Assembly: GCF_027857615.1 (NCBI RefSeq)
Contig: NZ_JAQIFT010000059.1
Location: 42,354 to 106,353, forward strand
DNA: 64,000 nucleotides
From: Holtiella tumoricola
GTDB lineage: Bacteria; Bacillota; Clostridia; Lachnospirales; Cellulosilyticaceae
Direction: 5' to 3'
Below the pieces are notes generated by a model. The model worked only from the letters and a program-made list of their open reading frames with translations. It searched no databases and was not told the DNA's origin. Below are positions 7,884 through 15,804 of the stretch, one piece after another. A program made the position numbers and the translations under genes. Position 1 is the first letter of the stretch. The number at the start of each line of letters is the position of its first letter.

Positions 7884-9221
7884 ATGTTTAATTTTCCAAA
7901 AGATTTGTATACAGATGTGCGTATTGAGGATGTCTTTGAAGCACAGGCTAGATTACAAAATGATACGCTGAAAGAAAACAAACAACGCCAGTACAAAGGG
8001 GCATTTATCCGTATATTTGACGGAGACAAATGGTACTATAGTTCAACAACCCAACTTGAGCAAATAGATGAAGAAATTCAATTGTTAGCTCAGATGGCAA
8101 CACCTAACCCACAGATTATGGAGCATCCAACTGTTATGGGGTTAGAAGTTCATCAAGAAAGTTGTATGAAGTTTGAAGAAGACACTTTAAGAAATGTTTC
8201 TAAAGAAGATCAGTTTGGTTTACTTCAAGCATATGGAAACACAGTCAAAAAGTTTAGTGAAGTTAAGGAATATCATATTAGATACATAGGTAAATCTGTT
8301 CGTAAGACTTTTTGTTCAAGTAAGGGAGCAAATATTAAGTATGACAAAGAGACTGCTGGGATTATTGTAGCTTATACATTAAACGTAGAAGGGAAACGTT
8401 TTGATAATGCTTATAATACTTCACAAGAAAACTTTGAAGCACTTAAAACATTACATAATCAAGTAGAAGAAAATATTAAAAAAGACTGTACCTATATAAA
8501 AGAGGCAGTAGCTGTAGAACCTGGAAAGTATACCGTAGTCTTTTCACCAACAGCATCCGGTGTTTTTGCTCATGAAAGCTTTGGACATAAGAGCGAAGCG
8601 GACTTGATGCTTGGTAGTGAAACCATGAAAGCAGAATGGGCTATTGGTAAAGTTGTAGGTGTAGATACTTTAAATATTATAGACCGTGGAGATTTAGTAG
8701 GATCGGGTTATACACCTTATGATGATGAAGGTAATACTGCTAAAGTGAACTATTTGATTCGTGATGGTAAGTTAGCAGGCAGGTTGCATACTACTGCTAC
8801 AGCCGGTCTATTAGAGGAAACTGTAACAGGGAATGGACGTGCAATGAACTTTGAGTTTGAGCCTATTGTTAGAATGACAACAACTTATATTGATAAGGGG
8901 CCACTCACAAAAGAAGAACTTTTTGCAGGAGTGAAAGATGGGATCTATGTAGATGATATTTCCCATGGTTCAGGGATGACAGCTTTTACACTTGCACCTA
9001 AAAGAGCCTATAGAATTCGTGAGGGCAAAATAGCGGAACCTGTTACAGTAGCTGTTGTAACAGGAAATGTAATGGAAACCTTACATCTTATTGATGGGAT
9101 TTCCGATGAAGTTGAAATTTTTAGCTTTACAGGTGGAGGTTGCGGAAAAATGGAACAATATCCTTTACCAGTAGGCTTTGGAGGACCATATATTAGAGTG
9201 CAAAATCTAGACGTACAATAG
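7884..9221 (+). CDS. tldD: TldD-family metalloprotease, catalytic subunit
   Basis: A 445-residue cytosolic zinc protease subunit. The HExxxH site is HESFGHKSEAD, near two fifths of the way through. The conserved C-terminal FTGGGCGKMEQYPLP provides the third ligand cysteine and glycine-rich motif of TldD. In other bacteria TldD pairs with TldE as a barrel-shaped heterodimer that degrades unfolded peptides and trims leaders of some RiPPs such as microcin B17. I chose ATG 7884, preceded by AAAGGGGG; the in-frame ATG at 7848 has no ribosome binding site and lies within the promoter -10. tldE follows after 11 bases. No precursor peptide gene is visible nearby, so the substrate is unknown. Confidence 0.9.
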   Translation: MFNFPKDLYTDVRIEDVFEAQARLQNDTLKENKQRQYKGAFIRIFDGDKWYYSSTTQLEQIDEEIQLLAQMATPNPQIMEHPTVMGLEVHQESCMKFEEDTLRNVSKEDQFGLLQAYGNTVKKFSEVKEYHIRYIGKSVRKTFCSSKGANIKYDKETAGIIVAYTLNVEGKRFDNAYNTSQENFEALKTLHNQVEENIKKDCTYIKEAVAVEPGKYTVVFSPTASGVFAHESFGHKSEADLMLGSETMKAEWAIGKVVGVDTLNIIDRGDLVGSGYTPYDDEGNTAKVNYLIRDGKLAGRLHTTATAGLLEETVTGNGRAMNFEFEPIVRMTTTYIDKGPLTKEELFAGVKDGIYVDDISHGSGMTAFTLAPKRAYRIREGKIAEPVTVAVVTGNVMETLHLIDGISDEVEIFSFTGGGCGKMEQYPLPVGFGGPYIRVQNLDVQ

Positions 9222-9232
9222 GGGGTACAGAC

Positions 9233-10450
9233 ATGATTAAAGAAATCTACACAAGGACAGTTAAACAAATTTCATTAAATGTAGTAGATAGTAAATTAGA
9301 GTCAGTAAGAAAGAAAAATATTACTAAAACAGGCTATAGAGTTTATGATAAAGGTTATATTGGTGTTGCTGGTGGTATTGGAACAGTAGATTTAGGGGAA
9401 TTAGAAAAAGAGGCTATTGCTAATTTAAGTTTAAAAATACCTTATGAAGAAGAAGTCGCTAAAGATTGTGATGAGTATATGGATCTTCGTGAAATTGAAT
9501 TTGATGAAGTAGATTTTATTCAAGAAGTTGAAAACTTCTTGAATTACTTAAGACGTAGTTATCCAAACTATAGTTTTTCTAATAAGATTAATATGGAAGA
9601 AACTTGTGTTACACTTAAAAATGATTGTGGTCTTAATTTATGTAGTCGAGACTTGGTTATTATAACAAGTCTTTTGGTTAGAGAAGAACATTCAGTCAAT
9701 GTATTTGATACAGGTGTATTCCAAATAGATAGAGAGTGGAATCCAGAAAAACTTCAAAAAGAATTTGAACATATTGTAGGCTGTTATGGAACGGAAGTCG
9801 CACTGCCTAAACAAGATAAGATGCCAGTCATTGTTGATTTACAATTAGTAGAAAGTAAGCTTCGTCAAGAGCTAAATGGAGAAAGTGTAGGAAGGTCAAG
9901 TTCTCTTTTTAAAGATTGTATAGGTGAGCAAAAGTTTAATGAGCATTTTACATATGGACAAAGTACAAAAGAAGCTTATGGTACACCTTTCTTTGATGCC
10001 CAAGGGCGTATTAATCCTGATTATACATTTAATTTAATAGAAAAAGGTAAAATCGTAACACCTTATACAGATAAAAAGACTGCAAGAGTCTATGGTTACG
10101 ATTATACGGGAAGTAGCGTATGTGACTACGATGGTGTACCCATGCTAGGACTAACCGATACCTATGTTGAACCGTCAGATAAAACACTTAAAGAATTATT
10201 GAATGGTGAGATGGGAGTACTTGTTGTAATGGCAAGTGGAGGAGACTATACACCAGAAGGAAACTTTGGTTATCCTGTTCAGCATGCCATTCTAACAGAT
10301 GGTGAAAAAATGTATGGCCGTTTACCTATGATTAATATTGCAAGTAATGTTTATGATATGTTTGGTAATGACTTTAGAGGATGTACTAAAGACACGGTTA
10401 AGGACAATATGAGGGCTCTTGTTATAGATATGAATGTAAGTTTAGCTTAA
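9233..10450 (+). CDS. TldE/PmbA-family partner subunit
   Basis: A 405-residue homologue of TldD that lacks the HExxxH zinc site, as expected of the TldE (PmbA) non-catalytic subunit. The family features seen are the N-terminal SKLESVRKKNITKTGYRVY, GYIGVAGGIG, the central QSTKEAYGTPFFDAQGRI and the C-terminal GEMGVLVVMASGGDYTPEGNFGYPVQ. It starts 11 bases after tldD, with a moderate GGGGGT ribosome binding site, and ends at a strong terminator, so the pair is a two-gene operon. Sequence is more divergent than TldD, so assignment rests on partial motifs plus position. Function is to complete the proteolytic chamber. Confidence 0.82.
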   Translation: MIKEIYTRTVKQISLNVVDSKLESVRKKNITKTGYRVYDKGYIGVAGGIGTVDLGELEKEAIANLSLKIPYEEEVAKDCDEYMDLREIEFDEVDFIQEVENFLNYLRRSYPNYSFSNKINMEETCVTLKNDCGLNLCSRDLVIITSLLVREEHSVNVFDTGVFQIDREWNPEKLQKEFEHIVGCYGTEVALPKQDKMPVIVDLQLVESKLRQELNGESVGRSSSLFKDCIGEQKFNEHFTYGQSTKEAYGTPFFDAQGRINPDYTFNLIEKGKIVTPYTDKKTARVYGYDYTGSSVCDYDGVPMLGLTDTYVEPSDKTLKELLNGEMGVLVVMASGGDYTPEGNFGYPVQHAILTDGEKMYGRLPMINIASNVYDMFGNDFRGCTKDTVKDNMRALVIDMNVSLA

Positions 10451-10459
10451 TGAAATAGG

Positions 10460-10497
10460 AAAAAGGAGTAGCAATTTGTAAGAGGCTACTCCTTTTT
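10460..10497. terminator. Bidirectional terminator, tldE / thioesterase
   Basis: Perfect 13-bp stem AAAAAGGAGTAGC with its complement and a 12-nt loop, A-run and T-run flanks, between convergent genes. Confidence 0.9.
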
Positions 10498-10517
10498 ATA
10501 TATAAAATTATTGAAAT

Positions 10518-10928
10518 TTATACCACATCGAGAGGGATGTCTTTGATATATCCTGTTACAGTCATTTTGGCAACTAAAGTGTCATAGGTATCCAGTAATG
10601 AGACCTCATAAATACAAGTACGTTTTGTACTATTTAAACGTGTTGCAGTAGCAGTGAGTTTATTCCCCTTGGGAGGTGAAAAATAAGAGATGGTATTATT
10701 AAGTGAGACTGTTAAAAAGCCTGCCGAATTACTAGCAACAGCAAAGGCAAAATCTCCTAGGGTGAAAAGTACGCCACCTTGTACACTTCCACCAGCATTA
10801 TAATGGGTTTCCTTTAGTATGAGTTCACAAGTCGCTTGGTGTTCTTTTATGTCTACAATTTCAATACCTAGAGAAAGTGCAAAAAGATCTTTAGCAAAAA
10901 ATTGCTTAAGTTTTTCTATATTTGGCAT
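10518..10928 (-). CDS. PaaI-type hotdog-fold thioesterase
   Basis: A 136-residue single hotdog-domain protein expected to hydrolyse acyl-CoA thioesters. The active-site segment is HYNAGGSVQGGVLFTLGDFAFA: Asn44 and Asp59 correspond to the usual polar active-site residues, while the usual HGG is QGG here (Gln50). The following SLNNTISYFSPPKGNKLTA strand is typical of the PaaI/YigI group. The start has AGGAGGG six bases upstream. It is a single-gene unit convergent on tldE and divergent from the M16C peptidase. The His to Gln change may alter activity; the substrate is unknown. Confidence 0.82.
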   Translation of the reverse strand: MPNIEKLKQFFAKDLFALSLGIEIVDIKEHQATCELILKETHYNAGGSVQGGVLFTLGDFAFAVASNSAGFLTVSLNNTISYFSPPKGNKLTATATRLNSTKRTCIYEVSLLDTYDTLVAKMTVTGYIKDIPLDVV

Positions 10929-11024
10929 AGGTATCCCTCCTGTTTAGTATGTTTTTATAGTATAGGATATAAATTTCCAGGTCAATGGTTAAGCAGAATA
11001 CTTTTAAAAGCTTTGTACCTAGGC

Positions 11025-11059
11025 TATAATGTAAGATGGCTAGTTCTATAAAGAACTAG
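11025..11059 (+). promoter_or_regulatory. -10 box and 5' hairpin before M16C peptidase gene
   Basis: TATAAT at 11025-11030 (with TTTTAA 17 bp upstream as a weak -35). An 8-bp perfect hairpin CTAGTTCT-ATAA-AGAACTAG follows at 11040-11059, which would sit at the very 5' end of the mRNA and may stabilise it. Confidence 0.45.
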
Positions 11060-11080
11060 GAAAATAGAAAGGAATACCTT

Positions 11081-14014
11081 ATGTTATTACAGCAAATAGC
11101 CCAAGAAAATGGGTTTTTACTTATAGAAGAAGAATGGATTGAAGAGATAGGAAGTTATGCACGTATTTATGAGCATATAAAAAGTGGAGCAAGACTTATA
11201 CAACTTGACAATGAAGATAATCATCAAGTTTTTACAGCATCGTTTAAGACACTGCCTACAAATAATACAGGTGTGGCCCATATTGTTGAGCATACGGTGT
11301 GTTGCGCTTCTAAAAAATATCCATTGAAAGATACATTTATGGAATTAGATAAAGGTTCACTAAATACTAGCTTAAATGCATGTACTTATAAAGATATGAC
11401 CATGTATTATTGTGCGAGCCAAAATGAAAAAGATTTTGGTAACTTGATTGAAGTGTACTTAGATTTAATCTTTCATCCATTAATTCATGAGCGACTTTAT
11501 TTGTTTAAGCAAGAAGGATGGCGCTATAGTATAGAAGATGCTGAAAGTCCTTTAAGTTATACAGGAATTGTTTACAATGAAATGAATGGTGAATATATGG
11601 AGCCTTCTACAAGACTTGAGCATCTTATTCATGAAAATTTATTCCCAGATACATGCTATAAATATGATTCAGGTGGAAAGCCAGAAGAGATTGTAAAATT
11701 AGATGAAAAGGCATTTTTAAGTTTTTATGATACTTATTATAAACCAAGCAACTGTACTTTCTTCTTGTATGGGAAGTGTGATTTACAAGCAAGGCTTAAG
11801 CAACTAGATGAAGTACTACAAGCTTTTGTAAAAGAAGAAATAAGAGCGGATATTCCTCTTCAAAAGCCTTTTGAAACATTAAAAATGTGTCAGGGGTATT
11901 ATCCTATAGAAGCAAAAGAAGAAAAAGAAGAAGCACTTCTAGCGTTAACTTTTGTAGTTGGAGAAATCCATAATGTTACGTTAAGGTTAGCTTTTGAAAT
12001 GTTAGAACATATGCTTCTTAAAAGTCCAGCTTCACCTCTATATGAGGTGTTACTTGGTAAAAAGAGTATCGGTAAAAGTATAGACGAAAGTGGCTATGAT
12101 ACAGGGAAACGTCAACCGACTTTTTCTATTATATTAAATGGAACACACAAGGCACATCATAATACCTTTAAAAAACGTATATTTAACGTGTTTAAAAAGT
12201 TAGTGAAAGAAGGTATTTCAAAAGATTTAATCGATGCGGCATTTAATACAGTAACGTTTAGTTTGAAAGAAGGGGACACACCTTGGGAAGCTAAGGGCGT
12301 TATTTTAAGTGAAGAGGTACAAATGGGTGTATTATACGATGGACATCCTTTTAGTCATTTAAAGTATGAAAAGGCACTTCAAGAGATTGCAGAGCAAAAA
12401 GATAAAGGTTACTTTGAACAGATTATAGAAACATACTTTTTAAACAATTCCCATGCAGTTTGTGCTCTTTTAGAACCTGATGAAAAACAGTATGAGATGG
12501 AAGAAATAAAGTTTAATAATGAGCTTGAAGCTTATAAACAAAGTTTAACACAAGAAGGTCTTACAAAGTTAATTTTAGCAAGTGAAACGCTTGAGGATTT
12601 GCAAGAACAACAAAATGCTATTGAGGACTTAGAGAAGTTACCTCATTTAAGTTTAGAGGATCTACCTAACCATCCAAAGTACCCAACCTTTACAACGAGT
12701 CAAGAAGAAGGCATAACATGGCAGTGGCATCATTTAGATACACAAGATATTGCTTATATTCATGTGCTATTTGATGTGGCAAGTGTAAGTCAGAAAGATT
12801 TAAATTATTTAGGATTACTGAGCAATCTTCTTACCTATGTAGGTACAACTCATTATAGTTATCATGCCTTAGAAAATGCTATAAATAAAGAAACAGGTGG
12901 ACTTAATTGTAGTGTTCAAGCTTATGCAGAATGTAACAATACTCATGCTTTTAAACCCTATTTAAAAATATCTTTAAAGGTGTTAATGTCTCAACTAGAA
13001 AGCTTACCTCATTTACTTGAAGAAATCACTTGTCACACTCAGTTTAATGATGAGATGAAGGTTCATGAATTGATTGATTTAATACTCTATGAAATGGAGC
13101 GAAGCTTTAAAAGTACGCCTGAATACCGTGCAACACGTACTCTTTATACTTATGGATCTCAGGCGGCAATCTATGAAGATTATGTATCTGGGATGATTTA
13201 TTATGATTTTCTTAAAGCATTAAAAGTGGAGCTTATAGAAGATAGGAAAAAAGGCTTTAAGAGATTGGTAGAAAACTTAGAAAGACTTTATAAACAGATT
13301 ATACAGCGCCAAGATTTATTTGTGAGTGTAACAGCACCAGCTCAGTCACAACCTACGGTAAAAAATTATTTAGAGCAGTTTATAGGTTGTTTACCTGTAC
13401 AACAATTACAAAAAGTAACTTATCAGTTTGAGCCTGAGATTAAGAATCAAGCTTTTTACACCGCAACAGGTGTGCAGGCTATTACTATGGGAGGAAACTT
13501 TAAAGATTTAGGTTTTAACTTTACGGGAAGTTTATATGTACTTAATCATATTTTAGACAGCACCTATTTATGGGATAAGGTAAGATTACAAGGGGGTGCC
13601 TATGGTGCTCAGTTAACGTTAGGAAGAGATGGGAATATGGTCTTTTGTTCTTCGTGTGATCCGGAACTGGGTGCCACATTAGAGGCTTTTAATGAGGCAG
13701 TAGCTTTTATCCAGAAACTAGACCTTTCGTTAAAGGAATTAGAACGTTGTATTATTGGGACAATAGGTGGGCTGACTAATCCTTTAACAATGGAACAAAA
13801 AAGTGAACAAGTCCTTATTTATGGTCTTACCCATGTCACTAAGGATATCATTGAAAAAGAATGGCAAGAAGTTTTAAATACCACCATAGAAGATTTAAGA
13901 AATTGTGCAGATTTAGTAGAAGCAGTATGTAAGCTTAATGGAACTTGTGTTATTGGTAATCGTACAAAGATTATGGAAGAAGCGAGTCGTTTTAAGTCTA
14001 TAGAGAGTTTGTAA
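11081..14014 (+). CDS. M16C (presequence protease-like) zinc peptidase
   Basis: A 977-residue inverzincin of the PreP/Cym1/falcilysin subgroup, which degrades free peptides in a closed two-half chamber. The inverted zinc motif HIVEH gives His67, Glu70 and His71. The distal ligand Glu167 lies in VYNEMNGEY. The context TGVAHIVEHTVCCASKKYP and DKGSLNTSLNACTY is characteristic of M16C. The N-terminal half is catalytic, a charged helical hinge lies around 490-530, and the second half is an inactive M16-like repeat. No signal peptide is present, so it is cytosolic. The length matches the family (about 970). The start has AAAGGAATACCTT upstream. The radical SAM gene begins 16 bases after the stop, suggesting co-transcription. 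Confidence 0.92.
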   Translation: MLLQQIAQENGFLLIEEEWIEEIGSYARIYEHIKSGARLIQLDNEDNHQVFTASFKTLPTNNTGVAHIVEHTVCCASKKYPLKDTFMELDKGSLNTSLNACTYKDMTMYYCASQNEKDFGNLIEVYLDLIFHPLIHERLYLFKQEGWRYSIEDAESPLSYTGIVYNEMNGEYMEPSTRLEHLIHENLFPDTCYKYDSGGKPEEIVKLDEKAFLSFYDTYYKPSNCTFFLYGKCDLQARLKQLDEVLQAFVKEEIRADIPLQKPFETLKMCQGYYPIEAKEEKEEALLALTFVVGEIHNVTLRLAFEMLEHMLLKSPASPLYEVLLGKKSIGKSIDESGYDTGKRQPTFSIILNGTHKAHHNTFKKRIFNVFKKLVKEGISKDLIDAAFNTVTFSLKEGDTPWEAKGVILSEEVQMGVLYDGHPFSHLKYEKALQEIAEQKDKGYFEQIIETYFLNNSHAVCALLEPDEKQYEMEEIKFNNELEAYKQSLTQEGLTKLILASETLEDLQEQQNAIEDLEKLPHLSLEDLPNHPKYPTFTTSQEEGITWQWHHLDTQDIAYIHVLFDVASVSQKDLNYLGLLSNLLTYVGTTHYSYHALENAINKETGGLNCSVQAYAECNNTHAFKPYLKISLKVLMSQLESLPHLLEEITCHTQFNDEMKVHELIDLILYEMERSFKSTPEYRATRTLYTYGSQAAIYEDYVSGMIYYDFLKALKVELIEDRKKGFKRLVENLERLYKQIIQRQDLFVSVTAPAQSQPTVKNYLEQFIGCLPVQQLQKVTYQFEPEIKNQAFYTATGVQAITMGGNFKDLGFNFTGSLYVLNHILDSTYLWDKVRLQGGAYGAQLTLGRDGNMVFCSSCDPELGATLEAFNEAVAFIQKLDLSLKELERCIIGTIGGLTNPLTMEQKSEQVLIYGLTHVTKDIIEKEWQEVLNTTIEDLRNCADLVEAVCKLNGTCVIGNRTKIMEEASRFKSIESL

Positions 14015-14030
14015 AAGAGAGGGCATAAAA

Positions 14031-14939
14031 ATGTTAGAAAAATTACAAGCATGTAAACTTTGTCCAAGAGCATGTGGGGTTAACCGTTTAGAAGGACAAC
14101 TTGGATTTTGTAAGGCAGATAGTAAGGTATATATTGCCCGTGCTGCACTTCATTACTGGGAGGAACCTTGTATATCAGGTGAAAAAGGATCAGGAACGGT
14201 ATTCTTTTCACACTGTACTTTAAAATGTGTATTTTGCCAGAATCATGAAATTAGTACAGTTGGAAAAGGTAAAGGTATTACAATAGAAAGATTGGCACAA
14301 ATTTTTATTGAACTTCAGGAGCAGGGGGCACTCAATATTAATTTAGTGACACCTACCCATTATGTGCCACAAATTATAGAAGCTTTAAAACAGGCAAAAA
14401 GCAAAGGTCTTCATCTGCCTATTATCTATAATAGCAGTGGTTATGAAAGGGTAGAAACTTTAAAACTGTTAGAAGGATCTATTGATGTGTACCTACCAGA
14501 TTTCAAATATTTTAAAGAGAGCTATGCCCAAAAGTATTCTTCTGCACCAGGTTATAAAACCTATGCCAGTGAAGCGTTAGAAGAAATGGTACGTCAAGTA
14601 GGTAAAGCACGTTTTAATGAAGAAGGGGTTATCCAAAAAGGTGTTATTGTAAGGCATCTTATGTTGCCAGGGTTGTTATTTGATTCTAAAAAAATTATTG
14701 AGACACTTTATCATACTTATGGTGATAAAATTTTTATAAGTATTATGAATCAATATACGCCTTTGCCACATGTCAGCCAGTATCCTGAGTTAAATCGCTC
14801 ACTTTCGCCAGCACATTATGACTATTTAGTGGATTATGCCATTGAATTAGGTGTAGAAAATGGTTTTATTCAGGAAGGTGAGACCAATAAAGAAAGTTTT
14901 ATCCCACCTTTTAACGAAGAAGGAGTAGAACCTTTTTAA
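14031..14939 (+). CDS. Radical SAM protein, PflX-like (COG1313)
   Basis: A 302-residue iron-sulfur protein related to pyruvate formate-lyase activating enzymes. The radical SAM motif is CTLKCVFC (Cys62, Cys66, Cys69). An extra N-terminal cysteine set (ACKLCPRACGV and GFC, Cys8/11/15/27) marks the PflX-like group, whose substrate is not established. LPDFKYF and MLPGLLFDSKKI follow the usual barrel positions. It is probably co-transcribed with the upstream M16C peptidase (16-base gap) and the downstream ytaF. The AGAGAGGG ribosome binding site supports the ATG. There is no PFL or glycyl-radical enzyme nearby, so a target cannot be proposed. Confidence 0.85.
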   Translation: MLEKLQACKLCPRACGVNRLEGQLGFCKADSKVYIARAALHYWEEPCISGEKGSGTVFFSHCTLKCVFCQNHEISTVGKGKGITIERLAQIFIELQEQGALNINLVTPTHYVPQIIEALKQAKSKGLHLPIIYNSSGYERVETLKLLEGSIDVYLPDFKYFKESYAQKYSSAPGYKTYASEALEEMVRQVGKARFNEEGVIQKGVIVRHLMLPGLLFDSKKIIETLYHTYGDKIFISIMNQYTPLPHVSQYPELNRSLSPAHYDYLVDYAIELGVENGFIQEGETNKESFIPPFNEEGVEPF

Positions 14940-14994
14940 GGGAATTTCATATAAATAGATAAGGAGAAGATCAATGAAGGTGGTTTAGGATAAC

Positions 14995-15618
14995 ATGATA
15001 GAAGTCTTATTATTAGTCATGGCCTTATCTATAGATGCTTTTGTGGCAAGCGTTGCTTATGGTGTAGATGAAATTAAAATTCCTTTTGGTTCTGCATTTG
15101 CCTTAAGTGGCGTAAGTTCAGTTATTTTACTTATATCTATGGCATGTGGTGCACTTGTAAGTAATTGGTTGCCACCACAAGTGACTGCTATAGTATGTTT
15201 TGTGCTTTTATTACTTTTAGGTCTGTCAAGATTTTGTGAAGGTGTCATTAAAGATGTACTTAATCGCCATTCTAATCATGTACAGGGACTAAGTTTTAAA
15301 TGTTGGGACTATCATTTTATATTAGACATTTATATGGATAATACAAAAGCTGATCAAGACCATTCAAAAGTTTTAAGTGTTAAAGAAGCCATATCTTTAG
15401 GGATTGTATTGTCTTTAGATGGTATTGCTGCAGGATTTGGAAGTGGTCTTGTAGAAACACCTTATCTAGAAACAGCTATTGTTTCTATGATTGTCAGTAT
15501 GGTTGCAATCTTATTAGGTTGCTGGCTAGGACATAAATTAGCTAAACTTAAAAACATACAAATTTCATGGCTAAGTGGTGTGACATTAATTATTTTAGCT
15601 TTTATGAAATTGTTTTAA
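14995..15618 (+). CDS. ytaF: Sporulation membrane protein YtaF (MntP-like)
   Basis: A 207-residue integral membrane protein with about six hydrophobic helices arranged as two repeats: MALSIDAFVASVAYG at the N-terminus and GIVLSLDGIAAGFGSGL in the second half. Both carry the Asp-containing LSIDAF/LSLDGI motif of the MntP/YtaF family. MntP members export Mn2+; YtaF members are linked to sporulation by gene-distribution and expression studies. The start is weakly supported by AGGA 4 bases upstream. A complete mini-ORF of four codons at 14974 with its own good ribosome binding site precedes it, so coupling is possible. It ends with a clear terminator. Confidence 0.82.
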   Translation: MIEVLLLVMALSIDAFVASVAYGVDEIKIPFGSAFALSGVSSVILLISMACGALVSNWLPPQVTAIVCFVLLLLLGLSRFCEGVIKDVLNRHSNHVQGLSFKCWDYHFILDIYMDNTKADQDHSKVLSVKEAISLGIVLSLDGIAAGFGSGLVETPYLETAIVSMIVSMVAILLGCWLGHKLAKLKNIQISWLSGVTLIILAFMKLF

Positions 15619-15627
15619 TTAGTAGAG

Positions 15628-15657
15628 GAGATTACTTAAAAGTAGTCTCTTTTTTTA
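15628..15657 (+). terminator. Terminator after ytaF
   Basis: A 10-bp stem GAGATTACTT / AAGTAGTCTC (one G-U pair) followed by a run of T. Confidence 0.85.
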
Positions 15658-15804
15658 TTGTACGAAGGTATTTTTCAGTGATGAGAATGGTTTTGGGAGG
15701 AAGAGAGGACAGAGAGATAAAATAGAGGACAAGTTGGCATATTTGTGAAAATGTAGGCATATAATACATTACCTATACTTAAGGGAGAAGGAGGACAAGA
15801 TACT

